DNA of 41,670 nucleotides from an uncultured Oscillospiraceae bacterium (GCA_910589145.1 CAJUSD010000029.1:1-41670); one strand, 5' to 3'; positions 31,914-39,609 are shown, counted from the stretch's first letter. Notes: generated by a model from the letters alone, not told the origin. Numbers and translations are program-made.

Positions 31914-31938
31914 TTCAAGTCCCGTCACTCGCACTAAA
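31914..31938 (+). repeat. Right attachment core (attR)
   Basis: An exact copy of the 25-bp tRNA-Leu 3' segment at 26373-26397. No tRNA body precedes it. Confidence 0.92.
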
Positions 31939-31970
31939 AGCTGGGTAATTTAAGTATCCGGCTTTTTTCT
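31936..31970 (+). terminator. Displaced native terminator of tRNA-Leu
   Basis: AAAAGCTGG (31936-31944) pairs with CCGGCTTTT (31958-31966), with one G.T pair, followed by a T-run. It abuts the right att core exactly as a tRNA terminator would before integration. Confidence 0.75.
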
Positions 31971-32143
31971 TTTTATAAAGCCATTTTTAGCATTACAAAG
32001 TCAAAAAAGAACAATTTTAGAGAGCAGAAACCAGAATCAAAAAGCATGGAAAACAACGGAAAAGAACGGAAATGTACACAGAAATGACACAGACTTTTTT
32101 GTTCGGTATGGGAAGGTTTTACCTTTTGCCGGACACTGCGCCT

Positions 32144-32250
32144 AAAACAGAAGTCAAGGCCGGGTAGTATTTTTTCCCTGATGTTCTCAGTTTTTTTGCT
32201 GGGATATCATTCGGGAAAAAATCTCCACCCTAAACCTTGACTTCTGTTTT
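32144..32250. repeat. Long imperfect hairpin I
   Basis: The terminal arms AAAACAGAAGTCAAGG (32144-32159) and its complement (32235-32250) match over 16 bp. An inner ATTTTTTCCC (32169-32178) pairs with GGGAAAAAAT (32213-32222). The total is 107 nt. This resembles a MITE-like inverted-repeat unit or a structured RNA; no ORF is inside. Confidence 0.65.
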
Positions 32251-32334
32251 TTTCATGGTGTCATTCCATTGCCGACAACGGGGAGCAGGGAACTTATTGC
32301 TTCCGCTGTCGGCAATTCCATTTTACCATGAAAA
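32250..32334. repeat. Long imperfect hairpin II
   Basis: TTTTCATGGT (32250-32259)/ACCATGAAAA (32325-32334) and ATTGCCGACA (32268-32277)/TGTCGGCAAT (32307-32316) pair perfectly, separated by symmetric 8-nt internal loops. It abuts hairpin I, so the two probably form one structure. Confidence 0.65.
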
Positions 32335-32417
32335 CCGGCTGCGCTGCTTATCATCCCTTTTTGCTTTGTGGGGTCAGCCCCACTCCCCGGCCTCTTCCAA
32401 AGAGCAGGAAAAGTTCT

Positions 32418-32567
32418 TTACTCCTGATCCTTTGCAACAGCTATTGTATCGAGCAGGTCAAGCAGTTCTTCTTTTGTATACGTTTCTTTTTCGCTGCCCT
32501 TTACTATCAAACGGATATCATAGAGCATAGCCTTTTGTGCGTCTTTGCGCTCCTTTTCAGTTCCCAT
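32418..32567 (-). CDS. Small acidic/basic helical protein
   Basis: The 49-residue protein opens MGTEKERKDAQKAMLYDIRL and has a second helix TYTKEELLDLLDTIAVA. GGAGGTG precedes the ATG. Its start overlaps the end of the RHH gene by 11 bp, so they are translated together; it may be a partner protein. I do not recognise the family. Confidence 0.6.
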   Translation of the reverse strand: MGTEKERKDAQKAMLYDIRLIVKGSEKETYTKEELLDLLDTIAVAKDQE

Positions 32568-32760
32568 TTTGTTCACCTCCTTCACGAGCCATTGTTTCGG
32601 TTATAGCGCGTTTAATGAATCCATTAACACTTTCGCCCTGGGAGACAGCATGAGCTTGTACTGCTTCATATTGAGATATTTGCATGTCCAACGGAACACG
32701 CTTTATTTTAGCTGCCTTATATTTTTGAGTCGCTTTATAACTTGCTTCATTATATGACAT
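32557..32760 (-). CDS. RHH DNA-binding protein (Arc-like)
   Basis: In this 67-residue protein a basic N-terminus (SYKATQKYKAAKIK) precedes the strand KRVPLDM and the two helices of an RHH fold (ISQYEAVQAHAVSQ; SVNGFIKRAITETMARE). GGGAGG lies before the ATG. Its upstream spacer carries two TGTGTACACA palindromes, a probable self-operator, also upstream of the divergent recombinase gene. Confidence 0.75.
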   Translation of the reverse strand: MSYNEASYKATQKYKAAKIKRVPLDMQISQYEAVQAHAVSQGESVNGFIKRAITETMAREGGEQNGN

Positions 32761-32801
32761 TTATCCACCTCCCTGTATTTAATTATATCACTTAAAGAAA
32801 A

Positions 32802-32840
32802 ATGTGTACACATATAAAATATACAAAATATGTGTACACA
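32802..32840. promoter_or_regulatory. Twin palindromic operators
   Basis: TGTGTACACA occurs at 32803-32812 (flanked to ATGTGTACACAT) and 32831-32840, centres 28 bp apart. The sites lie between the divergent RHH operon and the recombinase gene, so one repressor could control both, including the invertase. Confidence 0.6.
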
Positions 32841-32923
32841 ATTTAGGCAGTATTCCAAAAAGGGGTATCGTGTAGAGATATTATTTGGTAAAATAGAAAT
32901 ATAAAAATTTAGGAGGTGCCCCT

Positions 32924-33778
32924 ATGAAACGGCAGCAATGCCAGGTGACATTGGAACAGATAGACCAATATGCCGCCTATCTGTTGGAACGGGAGAGGAG
33001 CAGCGCAACCATCCAGCAGTACAAGCACAACTTGACAGAAATATGCAGGAACTTGAATGGCCAGCCATTGACTAAGGCAAAAGTGATCGAATGGAAGAAT
33101 TTCCTGTGCAGGCAGCTTGCCCCGGCAACGGTCAACTGCATCCTGACAGTATTTAATGGATTTCTCCAATTTATAGGCAGGCCGGAATATAAAGTCAGGC
33201 TGCTGAGAATTCAAAGGAACCTGTTTTTTGATGAGGACAGGGAACTGACGCAAAAGGAATATGTACGTCTGATTCGAGCAGCGGAAAAGGAAGAAAAGGA
33301 AAGGCTGTCGCTGGTGATTCAAACAATCTGCTCCACAGGAATCCGAGTGTCAGAGCTGAAGTACATAACAGCAGAAGCAGTACATACGGGCAGGACAGAG
33401 ATATGTAATAAGGGAAAAAGGCGTTTAATCTTCCTGCCGGAAAAGCTATGCCGCGTCCTGAAAAAATACCTGCAAAAACAAAAAATCACCGCAGGGGCGG
33501 TGTTTGTAACAAGGTCGGGAAACCCGGTGGACCGATCAAATATCTGGCGGGAGATGAAAGCTCTCTGTGAGAGTGCAGGAGTAGAGCCAAGAAAAGTGTT
33601 TCCGCATAATCTGAGGCATCTGTTTGCCCGGACATTTTACAGCAGGGAAAAAGATATATCCCGGCTGGCGGACATTTTGGGACATTCCAGTGTCAGCACA
33701 ACCAGGATATATACAGCAGAAAGTGGAAAAATCCACCAAAAAAAGATCGAAAGAATGGGGCTGGTGATTACAACATAA
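32924..33778 (+). CDS. Tyrosine recombinase, putative promoter invertase
   Basis: The 284-residue XerC/D-like recombinase has no arm-binding domain. The N-terminal SAM-like domain covers 1-90. Catalytic residues are Arg141 (STGIRVSEL), Lys163 or 165 (NKGKRR), His228 and Arg231 (HNLRHLFAR), His254 (LGHSSVSTT) and Tyr263 (RIYT). All are intact. AGGAGG precedes the ATG. The last codons and the stop lie inside the left arm of a 27-bp inverted repeat whose partner is 250 bp downstream. A small recombinase next to an inverted-repeat-flanked spacer ahead of a surface-polysaccharide operon is the layout of a phase-variation invertase. Because the arms are identical, inversion does not change its coding sequence. 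Confidence 0.9.
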   Translation: MKRQQCQVTLEQIDQYAAYLLERERSSATIQQYKHNLTEICRNLNGQPLTKAKVIEWKNFLCRQLAPATVNCILTVFNGFLQFIGRPEYKVRLLRIQRNLFFDEDRELTQKEYVRLIRAAEKEEKERLSLVIQTICSTGIRVSELKYITAEAVHTGRTEICNKGKRRLIFLPEKLCRVLKKYLQKQKITAGAVFVTRSGNPVDRSNIWREMKALCESAGVEPRKVFPHNLRHLFARTFYSREKDISRLADILGHSSVSTTRIYTAESGKIHQKKIERMGLVITT

Positions 33779-34045
33779 TTTTGCTTCTGTTGTAAATCCA
33801 CAGTAACAGGAAGTCCCTGATGCCCTTATATTTTATCAAATCCAGAGAGATTTTACAATACAGAAAGGCATAAAAAATATTTTTTGGAATTTTGCATAAT
33901 AAAAGCAGGCTGGGATATTGAGAAATTACCATCCTGTCTATTTTTTTATGCCTATTACAGAAAAAAATATATTTATCTGGAAAACCATGTCGAAACTTGC
34001 AGATAAAACCAGTCAAAATACAACAGAAGCAAAATTATGTTGTAA
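33768..34045. promoter_or_regulatory. Invertible DNA switch upstream of the EPS locus
   Basis: The perfect inverted repeats at 33768-33794 and 34019-34045 (27 bp each) enclose 224 bp of AT-rich DNA. Each arm is itself built as TACAACA-N12-TGTTGTA, i.e. two inverted 7-bp recombinase half-sites around a 12-nt asymmetric centre, the standard architecture of a tyrosine-recombinase crossover site. Inside lie promoter-like elements on both strands and a further imperfect inverted repeat (AGGCATAAAAAA near 33866, TTTTTTATGCCT near 33942). The short + frame at 33918-34103 crosses the right arm and is not a credible gene. Confidence 0.85.
33830..33858 (-). promoter_or_regulatory. Candidate promoter inside the invertible segment
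   Basis: On the - strand TTGTAA (33858-33853), 17 bp, TAAAAT (33835-33830). A second leftward candidate is TCGACA (33993-33988), 16 bp, TATATT (33971-33966). Both point away from the EPS genes in the orientation shown and would point towards them after inversion. A weaker rightward candidate is TTTGCA (33891-33896), 17 bp, GATATT (33914-33919) with TGG in front. Confidence 0.35.
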
Positions 34046-34144
34046 ATCCAATCCTAAAATTAAGAAAACTAGAAAAATAGGCATTGAATATTTTGCGAAA
34101 TAGAAGAAATGATACCACCTAACTATCTACGAGGAGGAAGGGCT

Positions 34145-34531
34145 ATGAAATATGAAGAAGTTTCCAGATACGAAGATAAAAAGTTTAAGAGGGTAGTTGG
34201 GGTAAACCGGATGACGTTTAAGGTGATGATAGATGTGCTGGATAGAGAATATAGGAAAAAGCATATGCGTGGACGGTCAACAAAACTGAGCGTGGAGGAT
34301 ATGCTTCTGATAGCAATGGAATATTGGTATGAAAAACGAACTTATGAACAGATAGCGGCAAGCTATGGATTAGCAGCGAGTAACGTCTATCGGACAATCA
34401 GGTGGATAGAGGATGTATTTATGGAGAATGGGACGTTTGAGCAGTCGCCGTACTCCATAAAAACTCATGCACAGGAGCCGCCCATGCAGCAAATACCAGA
34501 AATGGATCGGAAACAATTAGCAGTGTTTTAA
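34145..34531 (+). CDS. Transposase-type HTH protein, no DDE domain
   Basis: The protein has 128 residues from the ATG at 34145, which has GAGGAGGAAGG upstream (the longer frame from 34109 does not). It matches the N-terminal HTH part of IS5-group transposases (FKRVVGVNRMTFKVMIDVLDREYRK, STKLSVEDMLLIAMEYWYEKRTYEQIAASYGLAASNVYRTIRWIEDVF). It then ends in a short unrelated tail where the DDE nuclease would begin. It is the first gene after the switch and has a clean ribosome site. It may be a truncated transposase or a domesticated regulator of the operon. Confidence 0.7.
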   Translation: MKYEEVSRYEDKKFKRVVGVNRMTFKVMIDVLDREYRKKHMRGRSTKLSVEDMLLIAMEYWYEKRTYEQIAASYGLAASNVYRTIRWIEDVFMENGTFEQSPYSIKTHAQEPPMQQIPEMDRKQLAVF

Positions 34532-34561
34532 AGCGGATTTTTTATATTAGGAGGAGCAGGA

Positions 34562-36274
34562 ATGGATTATCTTAGAAAATATGAATTCTGGAAACAAAAT
34601 GAATATTTTGGTGAGGACATCCATAAAGAACTGTCTTCTTTTGATATAGAAAAAGACCGAAAAGAAATAGAAGACCGATTTTATCGGGAACTGGAATTTG
34701 GGACAGGCGGTCTTCGCGGAATCATGGGTGCCGGAACCAACCGGATGAACCGGTTTACTGTTGGCAAAGCAACCAAAGGATTAGGGTTGTTCCTGTTGGA
34801 TATATATGGTTTGGAAAGATGCAAAGAGCAAGGGGTGGCAATCGGCTATGATACCCGTCATAACAGTAGAGCCTTTGCACAAACAGCGGCGGATATTTTA
34901 AGCGGCATGGGGATAAAGGTATATCTAAGTTCCAAAGCCATCCCAACCCCACAGTTAAGTTTTTCTGTTCTGTTTTTAGGAGCGTTAGCCGGAATTGTGA
35001 TAACAGCCAGTCATAATCCCAAGGAATATAACGGATATAAGGTATACGATGAATACGGCTGTCAGCTTGTACCGAAACAGGTGGATGTACTTGTTTTATA
35101 TATAAATAAAGTTAAGGATTACAGAAAAATAGATTTCACAGGACAAAAATCTATAATCTTTGAAATAGATACCGCAAAGGAGTATATATCAGCCGTTTTA
35201 GCGCAAAGCAGGTATACAAATTCCAAAATAAAGGGTTCCCTTCATATCGTATACACTCCGCTGCATGGAACAGGAAGTTTCCCTGTACAAAAGGTGCTGC
35301 GGTTAGATGGGTTTGCAAATGTTGATGTTGTTAAGGAACAATCCAAACCAGACGGCGGTTTTCCAACAGTGGCGTCTCCAAACCCGGAGGACAGCCGGGC
35401 TTTACAGATGGGGATTGCCCAAGCGGAACGAAGTAGGGCAGATATCATTCTAGGAACCGACCCAGACAGTGACCGCGTTGGAACAGCGGTAAGAACATCT
35501 GCTGGGTATCAAATGCTGACGGGAAACCAGATTGGTGCGCTCCTGACAGATTTTCTTCTGGAGCATACAGACATAACAGCTTATAAAAAGCCAGCCATTA
35601 TAAAAACGGTAGTGACATCAGAATTGGGTGCAGAAATTGCCAGACGAAAAGGAGCAGCCGTTTTTTCTACATTAACGGGTTTTAAATACATTGGAGAAAA
35701 AATCACACAATTTGAGAAGGCAAAACAGGAAAACGACAATATCCATGACTTCGATTTTCTGTTTGGCTATGAGGAATCCTATGGGTATCTGACAGGGACA
35801 CATGCCAGAGACAAAGACGCAGTAGGCTCCAGTATGCTGATTTGTGAAATGGCAGCAGAGTTAAAGGCAGAAGAAAAAACATTAATAGACCGTTTAAATG
35901 AACTTTATGAAGAGTATGGATATTACTATGACGCTCTGGACAGCTTTACCTTAAAGGGGATAAATGGATTACAAAAAATAAAGCAGATAATGGCTGACCT
36001 TCGGCAGTATGGTTCACCTTTTGAGAATACAAAAGAGGTAATAGATTTTAATATTCCAACAGAATCAGACCTGTATTTTGGAGAACTGCCATCCTCCAAT
36101 GTTTTGAAATACCTATTGGAGGATGGCTCCTGGATAGCGGTTCGACCGTCAGGGACAGAACCAAAGATTAAGGTTTATTACAGTATTAAGGCGGAAAATA
36201 GAGTCCTTGCTGATAAGAAGATGGAAAAGGCAAGAGAGATAATCAAAAGTAAACTGGATGGAGAGATAACATGA
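34562..36274 (+). CDS. Phosphoglucomutase/phosphomannomutase
   Basis: The 570-residue alpha-D-phosphohexomutase has phosphoserine Ser150 in GIVITASHNPKEYNGYK, a metal-binding loop GTDPDSDRVG, the sugar-specificity loop GYEESYGYLTG and a phosphate-binding RPSGTEPKIKVYY. It interconverts hexose 6- and 1-phosphates. Here it most likely supplies mannose-1-phosphate for the GDP-mannose genes that follow, perhaps glucose-1-phosphate as well. AGGAGGAGC precedes the ATG, and the stop overlaps the next start (ATGA). Confidence 0.93.
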   Translation: MDYLRKYEFWKQNEYFGEDIHKELSSFDIEKDRKEIEDRFYRELEFGTGGLRGIMGAGTNRMNRFTVGKATKGLGLFLLDIYGLERCKEQGVAIGYDTRHNSRAFAQTAADILSGMGIKVYLSSKAIPTPQLSFSVLFLGALAGIVITASHNPKEYNGYKVYDEYGCQLVPKQVDVLVLYINKVKDYRKIDFTGQKSIIFEIDTAKEYISAVLAQSRYTNSKIKGSLHIVYTPLHGTGSFPVQKVLRLDGFANVDVVKEQSKPDGGFPTVASPNPEDSRALQMGIAQAERSRADIILGTDPDSDRVGTAVRTSAGYQMLTGNQIGALLTDFLLEHTDITAYKKPAIIKTVVTSELGAEIARRKGAAVFSTLTGFKYIGEKITQFEKAKQENDNIHDFDFLFGYEESYGYLTGTHARDKDAVGSSMLICEMAAELKAEEKTLIDRLNELYEEYGYYYDALDSFTLKGINGLQKIKQIMADLRQYGSPFENTKEVIDFNIPTESDLYFGELPSSNVLKYLLEDGSWIAVRPSGTEPKIKVYYSIKAENRVLADKKMEKAREIIKSKLDGEIT

Positions 36275-36978
36275 AAAAAGCGTTGATCAGAAGTGTGACA
36301 GAGCGGTTCCCATCCTGTGAAAAAGAAACTGAGGTTCGTAGAGAAGAAAAGAGCAATTGGATAAGTACATTACGTGGAGCAGCTATATTGCTCGTGTTTT
36401 GCAGTCACTTGGAATCCGGCGGCAGAGGCGATGGCTTTAAATTTATAATAGGAAGAATAGGGGTTGTAATATTTTTTATGTTGGCGGGGTACCTAGCAGT
36501 CCCTTCCAGAGAAAAACGTTCCAAAAATCAATACATCTTTAATAGACTGGTAAGGATGTATCCTGTATATTGGGTAATTTTAATTCTTACATTTGTTGTA
36601 ACTAACGTTTTTTCAACAGGAAAAGAAATTTCAGTATTCACATTAGCAGGAAATATGACGCTTTTCAACCAGTTTATAGGTATCCCTGATATCATTGGAG
36701 CCAGTTGGATGATGCCAATTCAAGTGAGCTTTTTTATTTTGATTGGTTTGTTTGGAGTTAATATCTTTACAAAGAAAGTAAAATGCAAATTTGGCTTAAT
36801 AGATATGAAAATTATAACACAATTTGGGTTAATGGTAATGGCTGTTATGGTTGGATATCTTCGACATAGAACGGGAGTACTATTACCTACAGCGTTTTTT
36901 CTTTTGATGGCAGCAGCTTTCCTTGGTGTGGATTTTTATAATGAAATAATTCAGGGGGGGGGTACACAAGTACATTAA
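36271..36978 (+). CDS. Acyltransferase-3 family protein, N-terminal part
   Basis: This membrane acyltransferase of the OafA/acyltransferase-3 type has STLRGAAILLVFCSHLESGG (catalytic-type His), FFMLAGYLAVPSREKRSKNQYIFNRLVRMYPVYW and several membrane helices. The frame runs into a G9 tract (36954-36962) and stops 16 nt later at 36978, giving 235 residues instead of about 360. The remainder continues in the next frame. Such enzymes move acetyl or succinyl groups onto polysaccharide during export. The start overlaps the preceding stop (ATGA). With one G fewer the full protein would be made, so this copy is probably the OFF state of a phase-variable gene. Confidence 0.85.
   Translation: MKKALIRSVTERFPSCEKETEVRREEKSNWISTLRGAAILLVFCSHLESGGRGDGFKFIIGRIGVVIFFMLAGYLAVPSREKRSKNQYIFNRLVRMYPVYWVILILTFVVTNVFSTGKEISVFTLAGNMTLFNQFIGIPDIIGASWMMPIQVSFFILIGLFGVNIFTKKVKCKFGLIDMKIITQFGLMVMAVMVGYLRHRTGVLLPTAFFLLMAAAFLGVDFYNEIIQGGGTQVH
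36954..36962 (+). repeat. G9 homopolymer at the acyltransferase frame break
   Basis: A run of nine G lies between CA and TA inside the coding region. In the current length the frame reads Gln-Gly-Gly-Gly-Thr-Gln-Val-His-stop. With eight (or eleven) G it reads on into VHKYINFLLLMIIFELG and the rest of the enzyme. Slipped-strand mispairing at such tracts is a known ON/OFF mechanism; a homopolymer sequencing error is the main alternative. Confidence 0.85.
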
Positions 36979-36991
36979 TTTTCTCCTTTTA

Positions 36992-37348
36992 ATGATTATA
37001 TTTGAATTGGGCCTTTTTGTTGCAGCAGGGTTATCTTATCCAGGGAAATTCCTTAATTATCTAATAGCATATAACCTTGGCATATTTGCGTTTATAATGG
37101 CATTTAAGTTAAAACCGGATATTGAGATACTTAACAAATTTAGTGAATTGGGTTTTACTTTTTTTCTTGACGCAGGTTTGCCAATGATAATTTTGAATTC
37201 ATGTATTAACTTTTCAATGTCAATATATATGCAGATTATTGGTTGGATTGTAAAGTTTATTCTTGCAGTAGCATTATCGGCCCTGTTAGTTTGGTTTATC
37301 GAAAAACCGCTTCTTAACTGGGCAAAGAGATTTGAAAAGAATTTATAA
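36992..37348 (+). pseudogene. Acyltransferase-3 C-terminal part, out of frame
   Basis: The 118 residues (hydrophobic, ending SALLVWFIEKPLLNWAKRFEKN) are the last helices of the acyltransferase, with the family's terminal EKP-type motif. The ATG has no ribosome site (TTTTCTCCTTTTA in front), so it is not translated alone. The frame is open back to the G9 tract, which fits a one-base slippage. Confidence 0.8.
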
Positions 37349-37387
37349 CAGAACAAGCTATGGGTGTAATTGTAATTTTTTATCAAA

Positions 37388-37429
37388 AGTCTCTGAAAAT
37401 GCAACCTTGATCAAAGGTTTTTAGAGACT
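37388..37429 (+). terminator. Intra-operon hairpin before manC
   Basis: AGTCTCT (37388-37394)/AGAGACT (37423-37429), with inner AACCTT/AAGGTT pairing. The tail is weak (ATTTGG), so this is an attenuating or processing hairpin in the 109-bp gap between acyltransferase and manC. Confidence 0.45.
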
Positions 37430-37457
37430 ATTTGGATGTACAGGGAGATAAAGGTAA

Positions 37458-38534
37458 ATGAATGTGTATGGCGTAATTATGGCAGGAGGCGGAGGAACGA
37501 GGTTCTGGCCGCTGTCCAGGCAGAAAACCCCGAAGCAGCTTTTGAATTTGACAGGCCGGATGCCAATAATCAATGAAACGGCAGAGCGTTTAACAAACAT
37601 TATAAGGCCGGAAAATATTTTTATTGTCACCAATAAAGAACAGGCTGGGGCTATGAGGGATATAACAAAAGGTTTTGTACTGCCGGAGCATATTTTATCG
37701 GAGCCCTGTGCGAGAAATACAGCAGCCTGTATTGGCTATGCAGCCTTGGAAATCATTAAGAAATACGGTGACGGAATCATGGTAATTACGCCGTCTGACC
37801 ATTACATAAGGGATACAGAGAACTTTACAAAGGTTTTAAAGCAGGGGATTCAGGCTGCACAGGAAACAGAAAAATTTATTACAGTTGGAATTAAGCCGAC
37901 TTTTCCCGCTACGGGATACGGGTATATAAAATATGACAAATCAAATTCTGACATAGCCAGACCGGTTATTGCTTTTAAAGAAAAACCAGATGAAGCAACT
38001 GCCAAAGAATATATAAAATCGGAAGAATACCTTTGGAACAGTGGGATGTTTATCTGGAAAGCAAGCATTATTTTTGAAAAAATGAAAGAGTATACGCCAG
38101 ATATTTATAAGGAGCTGCTGAAAATAGAAACCTCCATCAATACTGCTGCCGAAAAAGAAACCATAGAAAGCGTTTATCCAAACATTCGAAAGATAAGCAT
38201 AGATTATGGAGTAATGGAGCCTGCATCCGTAAAAGAGGATGTACTTACCATTCCAGGCGACTTTGGCTGGAACGATGTGGGGAGCTGGGAAATGATGAAC
38301 ATCCTTCATAACAGCGATAAAGAAGGAAATGTATTCCTTGGCGATGCGGTTGGGATAAACGTATCCAATACCATTATCTATTCCAGCGGGCGGACAGTAG
38401 CTGCTATGGGAGTGGACAACCTGATTATTGTGGAAACCCCTGATGCAGTTTTGGTGTGCCCAAAGGACAGGGCGCAGAATGTGGGAAAGATTACAGAATT
38501 TTTAAAGAGCAGCGGACGGGAAAACTTATTATAG
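37458..38534 (+). CDS. manC: Mannose-1-phosphate guanylyltransferase
   Basis: The 358-residue GDP-mannose pyrophosphorylase has a nucleotidyl-transfer motif GVIMAGGGGTRFWPLSRQ, then KTPKQLL, the sugar-binding FKEKPDEATAKEY and the later DFGWNDVGSW. It is the short form without the C-terminal phosphomannose-isomerase domain. It makes GDP-mannose from GTP and mannose-1-phosphate, feeding the dehydratase next door. Ribosome-site sequences AGGGAG and AAAGG lie upstream. Confidence 0.95.
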   Translation: MNVYGVIMAGGGGTRFWPLSRQKTPKQLLNLTGRMPIINETAERLTNIIRPENIFIVTNKEQAGAMRDITKGFVLPEHILSEPCARNTAACIGYAALEIIKKYGDGIMVITPSDHYIRDTENFTKVLKQGIQAAQETEKFITVGIKPTFPATGYGYIKYDKSNSDIARPVIAFKEKPDEATAKEYIKSEEYLWNSGMFIWKASIIFEKMKEYTPDIYKELLKIETSINTAAEKETIESVYPNIRKISIDYGVMEPASVKEDVLTIPGDFGWNDVGSWEMMNILHNSDKEGNVFLGDAVGINVSNTIIYSSGRTVAAMGVDNLIIVETPDAVLVCPKDRAQNVGKITEFLKSSGRENLL

Positions 38535-38565
38535 TAATTAAGGAACGGTTAAGGGAGAATATAAA

Positions 38566-39609
38566 GTGAAAAAAGCACTGATTACGGGGATTACCGGACA
38601 GGATGGATCTTATCTGGCGGAATTTTTACTGGAAAAGGGGTATGAAGTGCATGGAATCATTCGCAGGGCATCGGTGTCCACCACTTCACGCATTGAACAT
38701 TTGCTTGCTGAAAATCTTTTGAGGATACATGAGGGAGATATGTCTGACTCGTCAAGTATTATCCGTATTATCAGCAAGGTACAGCCGGATGAAATCTATA
38801 ATCTTGCCGCACAAAGCCATGTTGGAATCAGTTTCGACGCTGCCGAGTATACCGGGGATGTAGACGCCCTTGGCGTTTTAAGAATTTTAGAGGCAGTACA
38901 CATTGCAGGTTTGGATAAGAAATGTAGAGTATATCAGGCATCTACTTCCGAGCTTTATGGAAAGGTGGAAGAATGTCCTCAAAATGAAAATACCTTATTT
39001 CATCCATACAGTCCATATGCGGTAGCTAAACAATATGGTTATTGGATGGTTCGAGAATATAGGGAAGCATATAATATGTTCGCCTGCAACGGAATTTTGT
39101 TTAACCATGAATCAGAACGGCGGGGAGAGAATTTTGTTACCCGTAAAATTACATTGGCGGCTGGGAGAATCGCCTGCGGAATTCAGGAGCACCTGGAATT
39201 GGGCAATTTAGATTCTCTGCGTGATTGGGGATACGCCAAAGATTATGTGGAGTGTATGTGGCTTATTTTACAGCAGGATGAACCGGACGATTATGTAATT
39301 GCAACAGGTGTTCAGCATACAGTACGTGAGTTTACAACACTGGCCTTTGCGCACAATGGGATTGAACTGGAATGGAGAGGGCAGGGCCTTAATGAAAAGG
39401 GATTTGACAAAAAAACAGGAAGGATGCTGGTTTGTGTAAATCCTAAATGGTTCCGTCCCACAGATGTTGTTAATTTATGGGGTGATCCAACAAAGGCAAA
39501 GACAAAACTTGGCTGGAATCCCCAAAAGACCAGCTATGAACGGCTGTGTGCAATTATGGCGGAACATGACCTCCAGCTAGCAAAGAGGGAAGCGGGTATC
39601 AGTAAATGA
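38566..39609 (+). CDS. gmd: GDP-mannose 4,6-dehydratase
   Basis: The 347-residue extended SDR enzyme has the NADP motif ALITGITGQDGSYLAE. The catalytic Thr/Ser region is ASTSELYGKVEE, the YxxxK is in SPYAVAK, and the GMD signature NHESERRGENFVTRKI is present. It converts GDP-D-mannose to GDP-4-keto-6-deoxy-D-mannose. The start is GTG, with GGGAG 8 nt upstream. The stop overlaps the following reductase start (ATGA), so translation is coupled. Confidence 0.96.
   Translation: MKKALITGITGQDGSYLAEFLLEKGYEVHGIIRRASVSTTSRIEHLLAENLLRIHEGDMSDSSSIIRIISKVQPDEIYNLAAQSHVGISFDAAEYTGDVDALGVLRILEAVHIAGLDKKCRVYQASTSELYGKVEECPQNENTLFHPYSPYAVAKQYGYWMVREYREAYNMFACNGILFNHESERRGENFVTRKITLAAGRIACGIQEHLELGNLDSLRDWGYAKDYVECMWLILQQDEPDDYVIATGVQHTVREFTTLAFAHNGIELEWRGQGLNEKGFDKKTGRMLVCVNPKWFRPTDVVNLWGDPTKAKTKLGWNPQKTSYERLCAIMAEHDLQLAKREAGISK

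Larger units (their letters stand above)
26373..31938. mobile_element. tRNA-Leu-integrated genetic element, 5.6 kb
   Basis: It is bounded by the 25-bp repeats, with the integrase next to the tRNA. It holds an integrase, HicBA, a CI/Cro-like pair around an operator-bearing spacer, a truncated Rha-type phage regulator, a RelBE-like pair, three small RHH proteins and one hypothetical. No relaxase, replication, capsid or terminase gene is visible, so it is a phage-satellite-like or decayed element that would need help to move. The ancestral tRNA terminator is found just beyond the right repeat, which confirms the boundary. Confidence 0.88.

Noticed and set aside
26529..31938. Element considered as a conjugative or complete prophage element
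   Set aside because: There is no relaxase, type IV secretion, replication, terminase or capsid gene among the frames, so only an integrative, possibly satellite, nature is supported.
32237..32606. Overlapping + strand frames of 92-97 codons
   Set aside because: They cross hairpin II and lie opposite a 49-codon gene with a clear ribosome site that is coupled to the RHH gene. They have no domain.
33918..34103. 61-codon frame across the right inverted repeat
   Set aside because: It has no ribosome site, its sequence is AT-driven low complexity, and it would be broken or joined differently on inversion.
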